64,000 nt of DNA, taken from positions 1,858,162-1,922,161 of the forward strand of contig NZ_KB910518.1 in NCBI RefSeq assembly GCF_000374185.1, written 5' to 3'. This stretch comes from Paenibacillus sp. HW567 (GTDB lineage Bacteria; Bacillota; Bacilli; Paenibacillales; Paenibacillaceae). Within the stretch, counting starts at the first letter, position 1. Each line of letters begins with the position of its first letter. Of this stretch, positions 27,189 through 36,148 are shown piece by piece. The notes beneath the pieces are model-generated. The model worked only from the letters and a program-made list of their open reading frames with translations. It was not told where the DNA came from and ran no database searches. The position numbers and the translations under genes are program-made.

Positions 27189-28706
27189 ATGGGGAGGGAG
27201 AAAAAATTATCCGATTCTCTCGGAAAACGACTGATGCAGTCCGAGCCCGCCATTGACCTGGAAATCTCTGAGTCCCTCGACAGCAACGAGGAGGCTATTG
27301 CTCAATTGTTCGCCAATTGTTCCGATCTTGTCGTTCGCAGGCTCCATATGTTCGGCTCTATGCCAGGCATGGCGGTATATCTCGACGTTTTGGTGGACCA
27401 ACAGGCTTGGGACGACGGCTTCCTTGCTCCCCTGATGCAGCAGGAGGTTGTGCCTCTGGATAATTCCTCCCAAGTCTATGAACACCTGAAATTCAAATTT
27501 TCTTCGGTTGTACAGCCCACAGTTGTTTCAACTATGAATGAAATTGCTCAACGTATTCTCAAAGGACAGGCTGTTTTATTTGTTGAACGTTCCACGCAGG
27601 CCTTTTCCTTTGAACTGAAGGATAAGCTGAACCGTCCGCTGGAGGAACCGTCAACAGAGGCGGTTATCCGCGGTCCGCGATACGGTTTTATTGAGAAGCT
27701 GGATATCAACATTGCGCTGATTCGTCATCGCCTCCGTACCCCCCGGCTGAAGACGGTAAAGCTCAATGCAGGCAACATCTCCCATACCGACATCATGATT
27801 GTCTATCTTGAGAATATCGCCAAGCAGAGTGTGATTGATGAAGTGAAGAGCCGGATAGCCGGCATTGACATGGATAGTGTACTGGAATCCGGATATATTG
27901 AGGAATTGATCAATGATCATCCCTTCTCGCCTTTTCCCGTCATTCAGTCGACTCAGCGTCCCGACGTAGTTTCGGGTTCGTTAATCGAAGGCAAAGTGGC
28001 CGTCTTTACGGATGGCACTCCAATGGTGCTGATTTTGCCTGTAACGTTCTGGTTCGGTTTTCAGAGCGCTGAGGATTATTATATGAAATTTATGGTTGCT
28101 ACCATGCTGCGCTGGCTGAGATATTTTTTCGCTTTCCTGGCAATGTCGCTCCCTGCCATATTCATTGCGATTACGACCTATCACCAGGAGATGATTCCAA
28201 CAAGCTTAACCTTGAGTCTCGCTGCGGCGCGTGAAGTTGTTCCTTTTCCGGCGATGATGGAGGCCTTGATCATGGAGATCACATTTGAGGCGCTCCGTGA
28301 GGCAGGCATACGTCTTCCCCGTCCCGTGGGCCAGACGATCAGTATAGTGGGAGCGCTTGTGATTGGACAAGCCGCCGTTCAGGCAGGCATTATTTCGGCT
28401 ACGATTATCATTGTCGTATCTATAACAGGAATCTCTTCTTTCCTTATTCCCAATCCCGGCATGAGTCAAGCGATCAGCATTATACGTTTTCCGCTTATGC
28501 TGCTGGCTGCGACATTTGGACTTTATGGGGTAGGGGTCGGTCAGATAGCTATTCTAATACACCTGGTTAATTTGCGTTCCTTCGGTGTCCCCTACATGAC
28601 GCCGCTTGCACCGTTCAGACCCTCGGGGTTAGGAGATGTGTTAATCAGGGCCCCGTGGGGGAGTATGCTGAAACGCCATAAGCAATCAAGGCAGCGACTG
28701 GAGTGA
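27189..28706 (+). CDS. GerA-family spore germination protein, subunit A
   Basis: A 505-residue inner-spore-membrane protein of the germinant receptor. The soluble N-terminal half (to ~290) includes SNEEAIAQLF and the conserved PFSPFPVIQSTQRPD stretch. The C-terminal half has five or so membrane helices with the family segments PSFxxAI-like SLPAIFIAITTYHQEM and RLPRPVGQTISIVGALVIGQAAV. Together with the C and B subunits it forms a ligand-gated ion channel that starts germination on nutrient sensing. ATG 27189 follows AAAGGGG. First gene of an A-C-B operon. Confidence 0.95.
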   Translation: MGREKKLSDSLGKRLMQSEPAIDLEISESLDSNEEAIAQLFANCSDLVVRRLHMFGSMPGMAVYLDVLVDQQAWDDGFLAPLMQQEVVPLDNSSQVYEHLKFKFSSVVQPTVVSTMNEIAQRILKGQAVLFVERSTQAFSFELKDKLNRPLEEPSTEAVIRGPRYGFIEKLDINIALIRHRLRTPRLKTVKLNAGNISHTDIMIVYLENIAKQSVIDEVKSRIAGIDMDSVLESGYIEELINDHPFSPFPVIQSTQRPDVVSGSLIEGKVAVFTDGTPMVLILPVTFWFGFQSAEDYYMKFMVATMLRWLRYFFAFLAMSLPAIFIAITTYHQEMIPTSLTLSLAAAREVVPFPAMMEALIMEITFEALREAGIRLPRPVGQTISIVGALVIGQAAVQAGIISATIIIVVSITGISSFLIPNPGMSQAISIIRFPLMLLAATFGLYGVGVGQIAILIHLVNLRSFGVPYMTPLAPFRPSGLGDVLIRAPWGSMLKRHKQSRQRLE

Positions 28707-28715
28707 GCGGAGACA

Positions 28716-29888
28716 ATGCGCGTAGAAGCGATGGCACGAAGAGGTTTGGTTATTCTTATGATCCTCTGCTTGACTACCGGCTGCTGGGACCGCAGGGAAA
28801 TGGATGATCTTGCTTTGGTAGTGGCCACCGGAATCGACCTTACGGATGACGGGCAGATTGAAATGACCTATCAAGTAGCTCTCCCCACAGGAATACCCAG
28901 TGCCGTGAAGACTGGAGGAGGCGCTCAGAAACCGGTTGTCGTCATCTCGAACAAGGGACGTGACATACAGGAGGCCAATGACCGTTTACAGGAGCAAATG
29001 TCCCGCTTTATTTATTTTGGACACAGGGAAGTATTCATAATCGGGGAAAAGTGTGCGAGGCACGGCCTCAATCAAATTCAGGACCTGCTTACTCGTTTTC
29101 CTGAAAATAGATACAACTGCTTTGTACTGACAGCTTATGGAGCAACAGCCAAAGAAATTTTAAATGTGCCTTATCAGCTTGAGCTTATTCCGGGACTTGG
29201 TATAAGTAAACTTCAATCCAGCAGATCCAGCTTTTCGGTTAAGAGCGATGAATTATTTGAGGCCTTTTCCTCGCCGGGGATTTCGCCGGTAACCGCGGCC
29301 ATCCGAGTGTTAAATAAGGACACTGATAAGGAGTCATTTGCAGTCGACCATGCTGCAGTTTACTTGGGAGATCAATTGACCGGCTTTTTGAAGCCCGATG
29401 AATTGGAGCTGCTGCGCTGGTGGATTGATGATCCTTACCGGATAGGATTTACAGTGCAGGCGCAACCGGAAGACAAGCAATATAAGGGGACCATCAGTGT
29501 GAAGTCCTTAAAGAGCAGCGTAAAGGTAAAGACGGTGATAAAAAATGAGCTTCCCCAGGTGACCGCGTCATTCTCAACTTTGGTCCGGGTGGTCACTAAC
29601 AATTCGAGAATAGATCTGAATAATCCCCAGGATAGAATACTTGTCGAAAAACTATTCTCCAAACAAGTGCAAGGCAGAATCGAGAGCATGCTGGGATATG
29701 TACAAAAAAAGCTGAAGTCGGATATTTTCGGGATCGGAGAAGAGGTTCACATTGAACATCCTTACATCTGGAAAAAAATAATGAATAAATGGAGTGACAT
29801 CTTTCCGGATGTACCGGTGACTGTAAAGGTTGACCTCACAATTGAGCAGATAGGTAAAACACTGGGACGTTCCCATATAAGAAAATAG
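28716..29888 (+). CDS. Ger(x)C-family germination lipoprotein, subunit C
   Basis: A 390-residue lipoprotein of the germinant receptor. The signal peptide ends in a lipobox-like LTTGCWDRRE, with the family's CWD after lipidation of the cysteine; a Thr at -3 is slightly atypical. The rest shows the Ger(x)C pattern, for example ALVVATGIDLT and a C-terminal DVPVTVKVDLTIEQIG. Signal peptidase II (1701) would process it. It starts nine bases after the A subunit stop, from ATG 28716. Confidence 0.92.
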   Translation: MRVEAMARRGLVILMILCLTTGCWDRREMDDLALVVATGIDLTDDGQIEMTYQVALPTGIPSAVKTGGGAQKPVVVISNKGRDIQEANDRLQEQMSRFIYFGHREVFIIGEKCARHGLNQIQDLLTRFPENRYNCFVLTAYGATAKEILNVPYQLELIPGLGISKLQSSRSSFSVKSDELFEAFSSPGISPVTAAIRVLNKDTDKESFAVDHAAVYLGDQLTGFLKPDELELLRWWIDDPYRIGFTVQAQPEDKQYKGTISVKSLKSSVKVKTVIKNELPQVTASFSTLVRVVTNNSRIDLNNPQDRILVEKLFSKQVQGRIESMLGYVQKKLKSDIFGIGEEVHIEHPYIWKKIMNKWSDIFPDVPVTVKVDLTIEQIGKTLGRSHIRK

Positions 29889-29918
29889 CAGGTCACTATA
29901 TGGAAGAGGATGCTAACC

Positions 29919-31019
29919 ATGAAGATGAAATTAACAGGCATACAGGTATTCTGGATCATCTTCAGTATGGACCTCGGAATGACGCTGGTGATGACGCTTA
30001 CCCCAAGCCTGCAGGCGGCGAAGCAGGATGCGTGGATATCTATAGTCGTGGCCGGCTGCATTGCCTTGCTGGTTGGTATGCTGGCGACACAAACCGGGAA
30101 TCTCTACCCCGGAAAGTCTTTAATTGAATACAGCCAATTGATTCTTGGAACCTGGATTGGCAAAATTGTAATTGTTGTCTATTTGGTCCAATGGTATACG
30201 ATCATCCCAATCGTTCTGCGTCAATTTACCGACATGGTTCATATTATGCTGCTTCAGGCGACACCCAAAGAAGCGATCATTCTACTGATGATCCTATTGA
30301 TTGTCTATGCCACTTATGCGGGAGGAATCGAAAGCCTTGGCCGCTGCAGCGAGTTTCTGGGGCCGATCATTCTGGTCATGGTCAGCATTGCCCTGATCGC
30401 GAGCATCAACAATGTTGACTGGAAAAATATTCTTCCCGTGTATGCGGACAGCGGCATAACAGGAATACTGGGCGGTGCGCTGGCTCCCGCCTCTTATCTC
30501 GGACATTCCATTGAGTACCTTATGTTTGCATCATTTATGAGCAAGCCGCGCAAGGGGGTACCGTATGCGCTCGGGGCGGTAATTAGCGCGGTTTTCTTTG
30601 TACTGATGGCCACGATTATGATCATCTTCACGATAGGGGTCAATCTTGCGCCTAACATGTGGTATCCTTTTTTCGAAATGACCAAGAAGATCTCGCTATT
30701 CGGTTTTATCGACAATTTCGATGCGATTCCGGTCGTGATCTGGATTGCCAGCGTCTTCATCAAATTGGCCGTCTATTTCTTCATTGCAAGCTATGGAACG
30801 GCCCAATTTTTACATATCCGCAACTGGAGAACAATGATTTGGTTCCTTGCCCCGATAATGTTTATATTTGCGTTAATTCCCCAAAATGTGACGGAAGCGA
30901 CAACGAATTACCTGCAGCGGTACTGGGTGCCGGTTGCCCTGCCTGTGAACATGATCGGCCTGCCCCTGCTTTTGCTTATTGTTGGCAAATGGAAGCAGGG
31001 GAAAAAACAGGCTGCTTAG
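29919..31019 (+). CDS. GerB-family endospore germination permease, subunit B
   Basis: A 366-residue, ten-helix protein of the APC-like spore germination permease family, thought to bind the germinant amino acid. It begins MKMKLTGIQVFWIIFSMDLG as is usual for the family. The ATG at 29919 has AGAGGA eight bases upstream; ATG 29910 lies inside that site. Its stop codon overlaps that of the convergent asparaginase gene by four bases (31016-31019). The gene order is A-C-B, whereas the classical B. subtilis order is A-B-C. Confidence 0.93.
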   Translation: MKMKLTGIQVFWIIFSMDLGMTLVMTLTPSLQAAKQDAWISIVVAGCIALLVGMLATQTGNLYPGKSLIEYSQLILGTWIGKIVIVVYLVQWYTIIPIVLRQFTDMVHIMLLQATPKEAIILLMILLIVYATYAGGIESLGRCSEFLGPIILVMVSIALIASINNVDWKNILPVYADSGITGILGGALAPASYLGHSIEYLMFASFMSKPRKGVPYALGAVISAVFFVLMATIMIIFTIGVNLAPNMWYPFFEMTKKISLFGFIDNFDAIPVVIWIASVFIKLAVYFFIASYGTAQFLHIRNWRTMIWFLAPIMFIFALIPQNVTEATTNYLQRYWVPVALPVNMIGLPLLLLIVGKWKQGKKQAA

Positions 31020-32056
31020 TATTCATTGAACATGGCCGCAATTTCCTCGTACCCCGTGGTCTGGGTCAGCGCCAGCGACAGCAGAATCCGGGCCTTCTGC
31101 GGCACCAGACTGTTGCAGGGAATCGAATTGGCGGAGAGGTCAATATAGGAATCCTTCAGTGTGATGCCGCTGGAAATCCGGGAGCAGCGGACGACCGGGA
31201 TATTGTTATTTTTGAGTTCGCCGACTTTATCAATCCAGGGCTTGCTGTAGATTCCGCCGCCTGCTCCGGCAATGATAATGCCTTTGGAGATCGTGGACAA
31301 GTAATCCAGAATGCCCGGATTGGCATCGACATGGAAGTAGGCAACAGACACCTCCGGCAGCCCGGTCAGAGCTGAAACGTCGAACTGTGCGGCGGTGGTG
31401 TGTTTTTTGAGGGAACGTGTATAGAAAAAAGCTTGACTGTCCCGCATATAGCCCAAGCAGCCGAAATCCCGTTCATCAAAGGCGTTGGCCTTGAAGGTAT
31501 TCACCTTCTGCACATCGCGTCCGCTGTAGATTCCCTCGGCAAAAACAACCATTACTCCTTGTCCGCAGGCCTCGGGGTTGGCAGCTAGTGCCACCGACTG
31601 GTATAGATTGAGCGGTCCGTCCGCACTGATCGCCGTGGCCGGGCGCATGGAGCCGGTGATGATTACCGGTTTGTCGGTTTTTAGCACCAGGTTCAGGAAG
31701 TAGGAGGTCTCATCCAGTGTATCGGTTCCATGTGTAATCACAAAACCGTGGACATCCTCCCTGAGCGCCAGCGTGTTGATTAATGCCGCCAGAGTAAGCC
31801 AGTGCTCGCTGGTAATGTCCGCGCTGCACAGATTGCTGACCTGCACACCCGCGCAATTGGCTACCCGTTCGAGGTGGGGAACACTGTCCAGCAAATCCTG
31901 TATCGGCAGCGCGCCGGGTTCATAATTCAAGGTTTTATGCGCTTCGCCGCTGCCGGCAATCGTGCCGCCGGTGGCGAGAATAACTACATTCTTCAGGCTG
32001 GCGTTATAGAAAGAGGAAGCGGTAAAATTCACTTCTGGAGCTGGAATAATCATCAC
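31016..32056 (-). CDS. L-asparaginase
   Basis: A 346-residue asparaginase/glutaminase-family enzyme that hydrolyses L-asparagine to aspartate and ammonia. Catalytic signatures are both present: ILATGGTIAGSGE near residue 30 with the nucleophilic Thr, and VITHGTDTLDETSYF with the second Thr-Asp pair. A conserved DITSEHW lies between. The ~20-residue extension before the first motif does not look like a signal peptide, so a cytosolic location is likely. ATG at 32056 follows AAAGGA. It is next to a germination operon, but a link (for instance germinant amino acid turnover) is only speculative. Confidence 0.93.
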   Translation of the reverse strand: MMIIPAPEVNFTASSFYNASLKNVVILATGGTIAGSGEAHKTLNYEPGALPIQDLLDSVPHLERVANCAGVQVSNLCSADITSEHWLTLAALINTLALREDVHGFVITHGTDTLDETSYFLNLVLKTDKPVIITGSMRPATAISADGPLNLYQSVALAANPEACGQGVMVVFAEGIYSGRDVQKVNTFKANAFDERDFGCLGYMRDSQAFFYTRSLKKHTTAAQFDVSALTGLPEVSVAYFHVDANPGILDYLSTISKGIIIAGAGGGIYSKPWIDKVGELKNNNIPVVRCSRISSGITLKDSYIDLSANSIPCNSLVPQKARILLSLALTQTTGYEEIAAMFNEY

Positions 32057-32238
32057 TTGTGTTCCTTTCAGATCAAATCAAAAATGTATAAAATTTTGCT
32101 GAATGTATTATAACATACGATTTCCGGTTCAAAAGGTGTTTTTTTGTGGAGGATTGTTACAAACAATCCGTCCTTTAGTGCAAGCCATACTATAATATAA
32201 TGAGGGTAATCATTAAGTTATAGCAAGGAGCTAAGAGC

Positions 32239-33090
32239 ATGCTTACACTGGAGAGTAAAGATTATTGCAAAGGGTTGTCCCTGCTGGATCAAGTGAAAAT
32301 AAACACACTCTTTGCCAGGGCCGTGCTGGAGGAGTGTGTGCCCGGACAGGTTTACGCCGATGATCCGGACACGCCCCGTACCTTTTATGTGGTTCATCCT
32401 TATGGGATGTCGCTGCTGTTCGGAGATGCCGGCAATGAAGAGTTTAATCGCAGCCTGTATGATTACATAACGAATAAAGCGGGAATCCGCAATCACCCGG
32501 AATGGCTGCAGGGCGATCCGTCGGGAGCATGGAGTCCCCTGATAGACTCCATGCTTGCTGCCCATAACAGCACGGTGATAGGGAATGGGGATGAAGCTGA
32601 AGCGGAAGACCCCCGGCGGATTCAGAAGAATACCAGAGTCAACTTCAGCTTTGACCGCGAGGCTTATCTGGACGCCAAGAAGCAATTTTTCCGCCGGGAT
32701 GCAGCTCTTGTGCGGACGGGAAAAGAACAGTTTCGTGCACAGGCCGGCTCTGTGGTTCCACGTTTTTTCTGGCGGGACGAGGAGCATTTCCTGGCGGATG
32801 GCGTTGGCTATAGCATTCTGGAAGGGGAGGAGGCCGCTTCTACCGCCTTTGCATCTTGCCGCACGGAGCATCAACTGGAGATTGGGATAGAGACAGCCGG
32901 GGCTTACCGGGGCAAAGGATATGCGTTTACTGTATCCTCCGCCTTGATCGACTATTGTCTGGAGCATGACCTGGAGCCGGTATGGGCTTGCCGATTGGAG
33001 AATCAAGGCTCCTATCAATTGGCGCAGAAGCTGGGATTTCAGCCTTCACTGACGCTGCCCTATTACCGGCTGCCCGGATCTATAGGCTAA
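32239..33090 (+). CDS. GNAT-family acetyltransferase
   Basis: A 283-residue protein with a divergent N-terminal half and a C-terminal GNAT fold. The acetyl-CoA loop region is visible in IGIETAGAYRGKGYAFTVSSALIDYCLE, seen here in part as TAGAYRGKGYAFT, and the end QLAQKLGFQ is typical. The two-part build and length fit the GNAT_acetyltr_2-like group common in Bacilli. Substrate unknown. ATG 32239 follows AAGGAG. Tandem TATAAT boxes at 32191-32201 may be the promoter. Divergent from the asparaginase gene. Confidence 0.8.
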   Translation: MLTLESKDYCKGLSLLDQVKINTLFARAVLEECVPGQVYADDPDTPRTFYVVHPYGMSLLFGDAGNEEFNRSLYDYITNKAGIRNHPEWLQGDPSGAWSPLIDSMLAAHNSTVIGNGDEAEAEDPRRIQKNTRVNFSFDREAYLDAKKQFFRRDAALVRTGKEQFRAQAGSVVPRFFWRDEEHFLADGVGYSILEGEEAASTAFASCRTEHQLEIGIETAGAYRGKGYAFTVSSALIDYCLEHDLEPVWACRLENQGSYQLAQKLGFQPSLTLPYYRLPGSIG

Positions 33091-33120
33091 GCCCGCAGCA
33101 GGCAGACCCGGCTCGCGCAT

Positions 33121-33163
33121 AGCAAATCCCCCTGTCCGCATCAGCGGTACAGGGGGATTTGCT
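33121..33163. terminator. Strong hairpin between convergent genes
   Basis: A perfect 15-bp stem, AGCAAATCCCCCTGT (33121-33135) with ACAGGGGGATTTGCT (33149-33163). It lies between the GNAT gene and the convergent PH-domain gene. No T-run follows on either strand, so its termination strength is uncertain. Confidence 0.6.
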
Positions 33164-33184
33164 GTGTGAACCATACAATTACAA

Positions 33185-33613
33185 TCAGCCGTTCAGGCGC
33201 TTGAAATTTTCCGAGGCGATGCTGACCAGGGCAGTGTACAGAGGCTGTACATTAAATTTTTTGCCGAATTCGAACTTATAGGAAGCGGTCTGCAGATTAT
33301 TGCTTTTGTGATAAGGAGAAGTGATGTAGTGCAGTGTAACCTCGCAATCATCAAAGCCGGTGCCGCCTGTTTCCATCGTGACCTCGAAGATGGAGGCGAG
33401 GTGAATGGAAGCCACACGGGTCTTTTTGCCGGTTACGCCCTGGTGGTCAATCAGGATCAATCGTTCATCTGTAATAATAAAGGCGTCGCGGATTAATTTG
33501 AAGCCCATCTGAATTTCTTCCTGCGGCATAAGATAGGCCCCGTATTGATTCTTAAGCTCCGGGATGGTTACCTCCGAATAATTGCCCAATAACCCGCCAA
33601 ACAAGTTAGCCAT
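33185..33613 (-). CDS. Bacterial PH-domain protein
   Basis: A 142-residue protein similar to the stand-alone bacterial PH (YvbH-like) family. It has the pattern FIITDERLILIDHQGVTGKK followed by an IHLASI strand. The first 15 residues (MANLFGGLLGNYSE) form an amphipathic lead. Such proteins are thought to act in membrane or cell-envelope stress, but the role is not established. ATG 33613 follows GGAGGG. It forms no clear operon. Confidence 0.8.
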   Translation of the reverse strand: MANLFGGLLGNYSEVTIPELKNQYGAYLMPQEEIQMGFKLIRDAFIITDERLILIDHQGVTGKKTRVASIHLASIFEVTMETGGTGFDDCEVTLHYITSPYHKSNNLQTASYKFEFGKKFNVQPLYTALVSIASENFKRLNG

Positions 33614-33705
33614 TACATATTCCCTCCTGTTAGTTGTCCGTAAGCCGGACTTGGTGTTACATGCACAATGTTAATATTCACCAGGCAGTGGCGAAATCCT
33701 TTTCG

Positions 33706-34461
33706 TTACACCAATCCGGCATCCACAAAACAATGCAAATGCAGCGGGGAGAGCACCTTCAGCCCTTCGCCAATGTCGAACCCCTTCCCTTCGGCAAGCT
33801 GCCGGCCTTTCATATGGAAATAGAGGCGGTATAATTGCAGCATCTCCTCATTAAACTGGCTGCGGTGCAGTGCCATGGCGGTAAATTTCTGCTCGAAGTA
33901 CGGGGTGATATCAACTACCGTATTGGGTTCAGCGGTAAAATAGAAGCCGATTGCCTTCGGCTGCCAGGCCCGGGAGCTTGTCCCTCTAGGATATAGCGGA
34001 AGACCTGAGGACAGAAAGGCATGTGCGGCCGCCCGTCCGGTGACGATATGATCATAGTGGGCTTCATAGGCCAGCCACGGATCGGGGCAGAAGATGGCGT
34101 CCGGCTGTACAGTGCGGATGATCTCTGCAATTTCTGCAGCCAATGCCGGGATATGCGCAAGTGTGCCGTCGCCATGCTGCAATTGATGGAACACCGTAGC
34201 CCCGAGGGACCGTCCTGCTTCCTCCAGCTCCCGCATGCGGATCGCTGCAATTTCCTCAGAGGACAGCTTATCGTCCATTGCCCCAAGATCACCGTTTGTC
34301 ACGGTTAAGTAATGGATTTCACAGCCTCTCCCGGCAAAAGAGGCGATAATTCCGCCCATTCCGACCTCATTGTCATCCGGGTGCGGCTGCACACACAATA
34401 TTTTGCTGCAGCCCGTAAGATCGGGCGGGGCCATAAGATTAACCAGATCTGCTGAATCCAT
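33706..34461 (-). CDS. PIG-L/LmbE-family deacetylase
   Basis: A 251-residue zinc-dependent de-N-acetylase. The metal motif HPDDNEVGMGG lies near residue 30, and a further His comes from YEAHYDHIVTGRAA. This superfamily includes BshB of bacillithiol synthesis and GlcNAc-type deacetylases. The N-terminal extension of about 20 residues and the position 77 bp after a GPH-type sugar transporter gene suggest that the substrate is an imported N-acetylated sugar or conjugate rather than GlcNAc-malate, but this is inference. ATG at 34461 follows AAAGGAGC. Confidence 0.85.
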   Translation of the reverse strand: MDSADLVNLMAPPDLTGCSKILCVQPHPDDNEVGMGGIIASFAGRGCEIHYLTVTNGDLGAMDDKLSSEEIAAIRMRELEEAGRSLGATVFHQLQHGDGTLAHIPALAAEIAEIIRTVQPDAIFCPDPWLAYEAHYDHIVTGRAAAHAFLSSGLPLYPRGTSSRAWQPKAIGFYFTAEPNTVVDITPYFEQKFTAMALHRSQFNEEMLQLYRLYFHMKGRQLAEGKGFDIGEGLKVLSPLHLHCFVDAGLV

Positions 34462-34538
34462 ATTGATTCGCTCCTTTTACTCTATATCAATTGAACTATA
34501 GATTATCATACTGTATAGTCTATTTTTTTTCCCCGCGC

Positions 34539-35876
34539 CTACAGTGACCGGCTGTGCTCTAAATCTGTCAATATCCGCGCTCTTTGCTTATCACTAATAG
34601 TATAGAACAGGATAGGGATAATGGCAGCAAGAAAGCAGAGCGCAGGCAACAAAAACATCACAAGGCTAAGGCCGTGCTGAAGCCCCGGGGTAGACGGCTG
34701 ATTCTCTGCGTAATTCAGGAAGCCAAGGCTTGCTCCGATAATCAATCTGGACACCGCGCCGCTGAACTTGGTAATAAAGGTGTTCGTAGAAAAGACAAGT
34801 CCCTCCCCCCGGAAGCCCAGCTTCCACTCCGAATAATCAATCGTATCCAGCAGCATCGAGGTACTTACAATGATAGTCATCCCGGAGAAGAAGAAGCTGA
34901 CCCCGAAGAATACCAGTGTGAACAGGATATTCTGATCCCCGAACAGATAAGGAATAAGACAGGACAGACTGCCAAGGATGCAGGAGAAGATAAACACATT
35001 TTTTTTGGAAAAGCGCGTGAGCAGCTTGGGTGTTGCAATCATGCCCAGCAGCATCCCGGCCACGAGGCTGATTCCGAGCTGTGTTCCGTACCTGGCATCC
35101 CCCCATACATACACAACATAATACAATTGAATGCTCTGTCTGATGCCGGTGACCATGTTGATAATGAGCAGCGAGGCGAGCAGGGCAAGCAGCGGTTTGT
35201 TTTTGTAGATCGTTTGCAGATTTTTTTTGAAGGAAATTTTCTCGGTAGAAGGCGCAACCCGTTCTCTGGAAATCAGTCCGGTCAAAAAGATAGTCAATGC
35301 GGCGATGACAGCCACAATAATCGCGGAATACCAGTAGGCTGCTGTGCTTCTTTCGCCGCCGAAGGCCAGCAGGAGCTGGATGCCGCCTATAGTGATGACA
35401 ACTGTGCCGATAGTCCCGCCTATTTTGCCTAACGTAACGATTAGCGTCCGTTCACCCGGATCTGTGGAGATCACGGAGGAGATTGCCCAGAGCGGGGTAT
35501 CGCAGACCGTATAGAGCATTCCCCAGAGCAGATAGGAGACTGTGGCGACTACAAGCGTCAGTGTGGCGGAACCCCCGAAATCCCAGAAGCACAGGACGGT
35601 GGCCGCGGCAATCAGGAAGGGGGCGAACAGCAGGTAAGGTCTGAATTTCCCCCATTTGGAGCGGGTTTTGTCTGTAATCATGCCCATAAGCGGGTCCAGA
35701 CAGGCGTCAAATATACTCGCGGTCACCAGAATAACGCTGGCGGCAGTTGCCGGGATGCCAAGTAAATCAGTGTAGAAGAATAAAATGTACATCGACATAA
35801 AGCTGTATAACATATTTTGGCCCAGCAAACCGCCGGAGAAAACCATTTTCTCTGCCAAGGATACCTTTGTCCCCAA
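34539..35876 (-). CDS. MFS transporter, glycoside-pentoside-hexuronide (GPH) type
   Basis: A 445-residue, twelve-helix cation symporter. The N-terminus (SLAEKMVFSGGLLGQNMLYS) and the loop DPLMGMITDKTRSKWGKFRP are GPH family marks. Expected to import a glycoside or hexuronide with sodium or protons. The start is probably TTG at 35876, nine bases after AGAGGG on the minus strand. It is the first gene of a likely two-gene operon with the PIG-L deacetylase. Confidence 0.88.
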   Translation of the reverse strand: MGTKVSLAEKMVFSGGLLGQNMLYSFMSMYILFFYTDLLGIPATAASVILVTASIFDACLDPLMGMITDKTRSKWGKFRPYLLFAPFLIAAATVLCFWDFGGSATLTLVVATVSYLLWGMLYTVCDTPLWAISSVISTDPGERTLIVTLGKIGGTIGTVVITIGGIQLLLAFGGERSTAAYWYSAIIVAVIAALTIFLTGLISRERVAPSTEKISFKKNLQTIYKNKPLLALLASLLIINMVTGIRQSIQLYYVVYVWGDARYGTQLGISLVAGMLLGMIATPKLLTRFSKKNVFIFSCILGSLSCLIPYLFGDQNILFTLVFFGVSFFFSGMTIIVSTSMLLDTIDYSEWKLGFRGEGLVFSTNTFITKFSGAVSRLIIGASLGFLNYAENQPSTPGLQHGLSLVMFLLPALCFLAAIIPILFYTISDKQRARILTDLEHSRSL

Positions 35877-36041
35877 TGGACAGCCCTCTTTTCTGTAAAT
35901 GTATTATTGGGTAGAACCATTTGCTAATTATGTTTATTTATAGCTGATTTACTCCTGTTGTCAAGCCCACAGCTTAGCCGCATCCGGCAGGTGGCCGGCG
36001 GCTGAAATGCAGCTAATTTCATTATTGCGAAAGTTAGCTAT

Positions 36042-36068
36042 TAAAAATTTAACGAAAAATGTCGAAAA
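36042..36068 (+). promoter_or_regulatory. Possible sigma-D (motility) promoter of the MCP-CheW-CheA operon
   Basis: TAAA (36042-36045), exactly 15 bases, then GTCGAAAA (36061-36068). The known sigma-D consensus is TAAA-N15-GCCGATAT. It is placed 81 bp before the MCP start. Chemoreceptor genes of Bacilli are commonly under sigma-D. Confidence 0.5.
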
Positions 36069-36079
36069 AGAGCTAAGCT

Positions 36080-36117
36080 GTCCGCTGGCCCGTACAAGGT
36101 ACGCCAAGTGAGCGGAC
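36080..36117 (+). other. Extended hairpin in the 5' leader of the MCP operon
   Basis: GTCCGC (36080-36085) pairs with GCGGAC (36112-36117), continued by TGGC/GCCA and GTAC/GTAC around an AAG loop. It lies between the possible promoter and the MCP ribosome binding site and has no T-run, so it may be a leader structure that affects RNA stability or translation. No known riboswitch fold is recognised. Confidence 0.4.
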
Positions 36118-36148
36118 GCAAAGAAGCTATCCTCAGGGGGAATTTGAA

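Noticed and set aside
36061-36140. GGACGCAAAG in the MCP operon leader, as in cyclic-di-GMP-I (GEMM) riboswitches
   Set aside because: The rest of the GEMM fold is not there: no GNRA-capped P1b arm on the 5' side and no GGxAGCCGGGxxACC part after it. Only the hairpin is reported.
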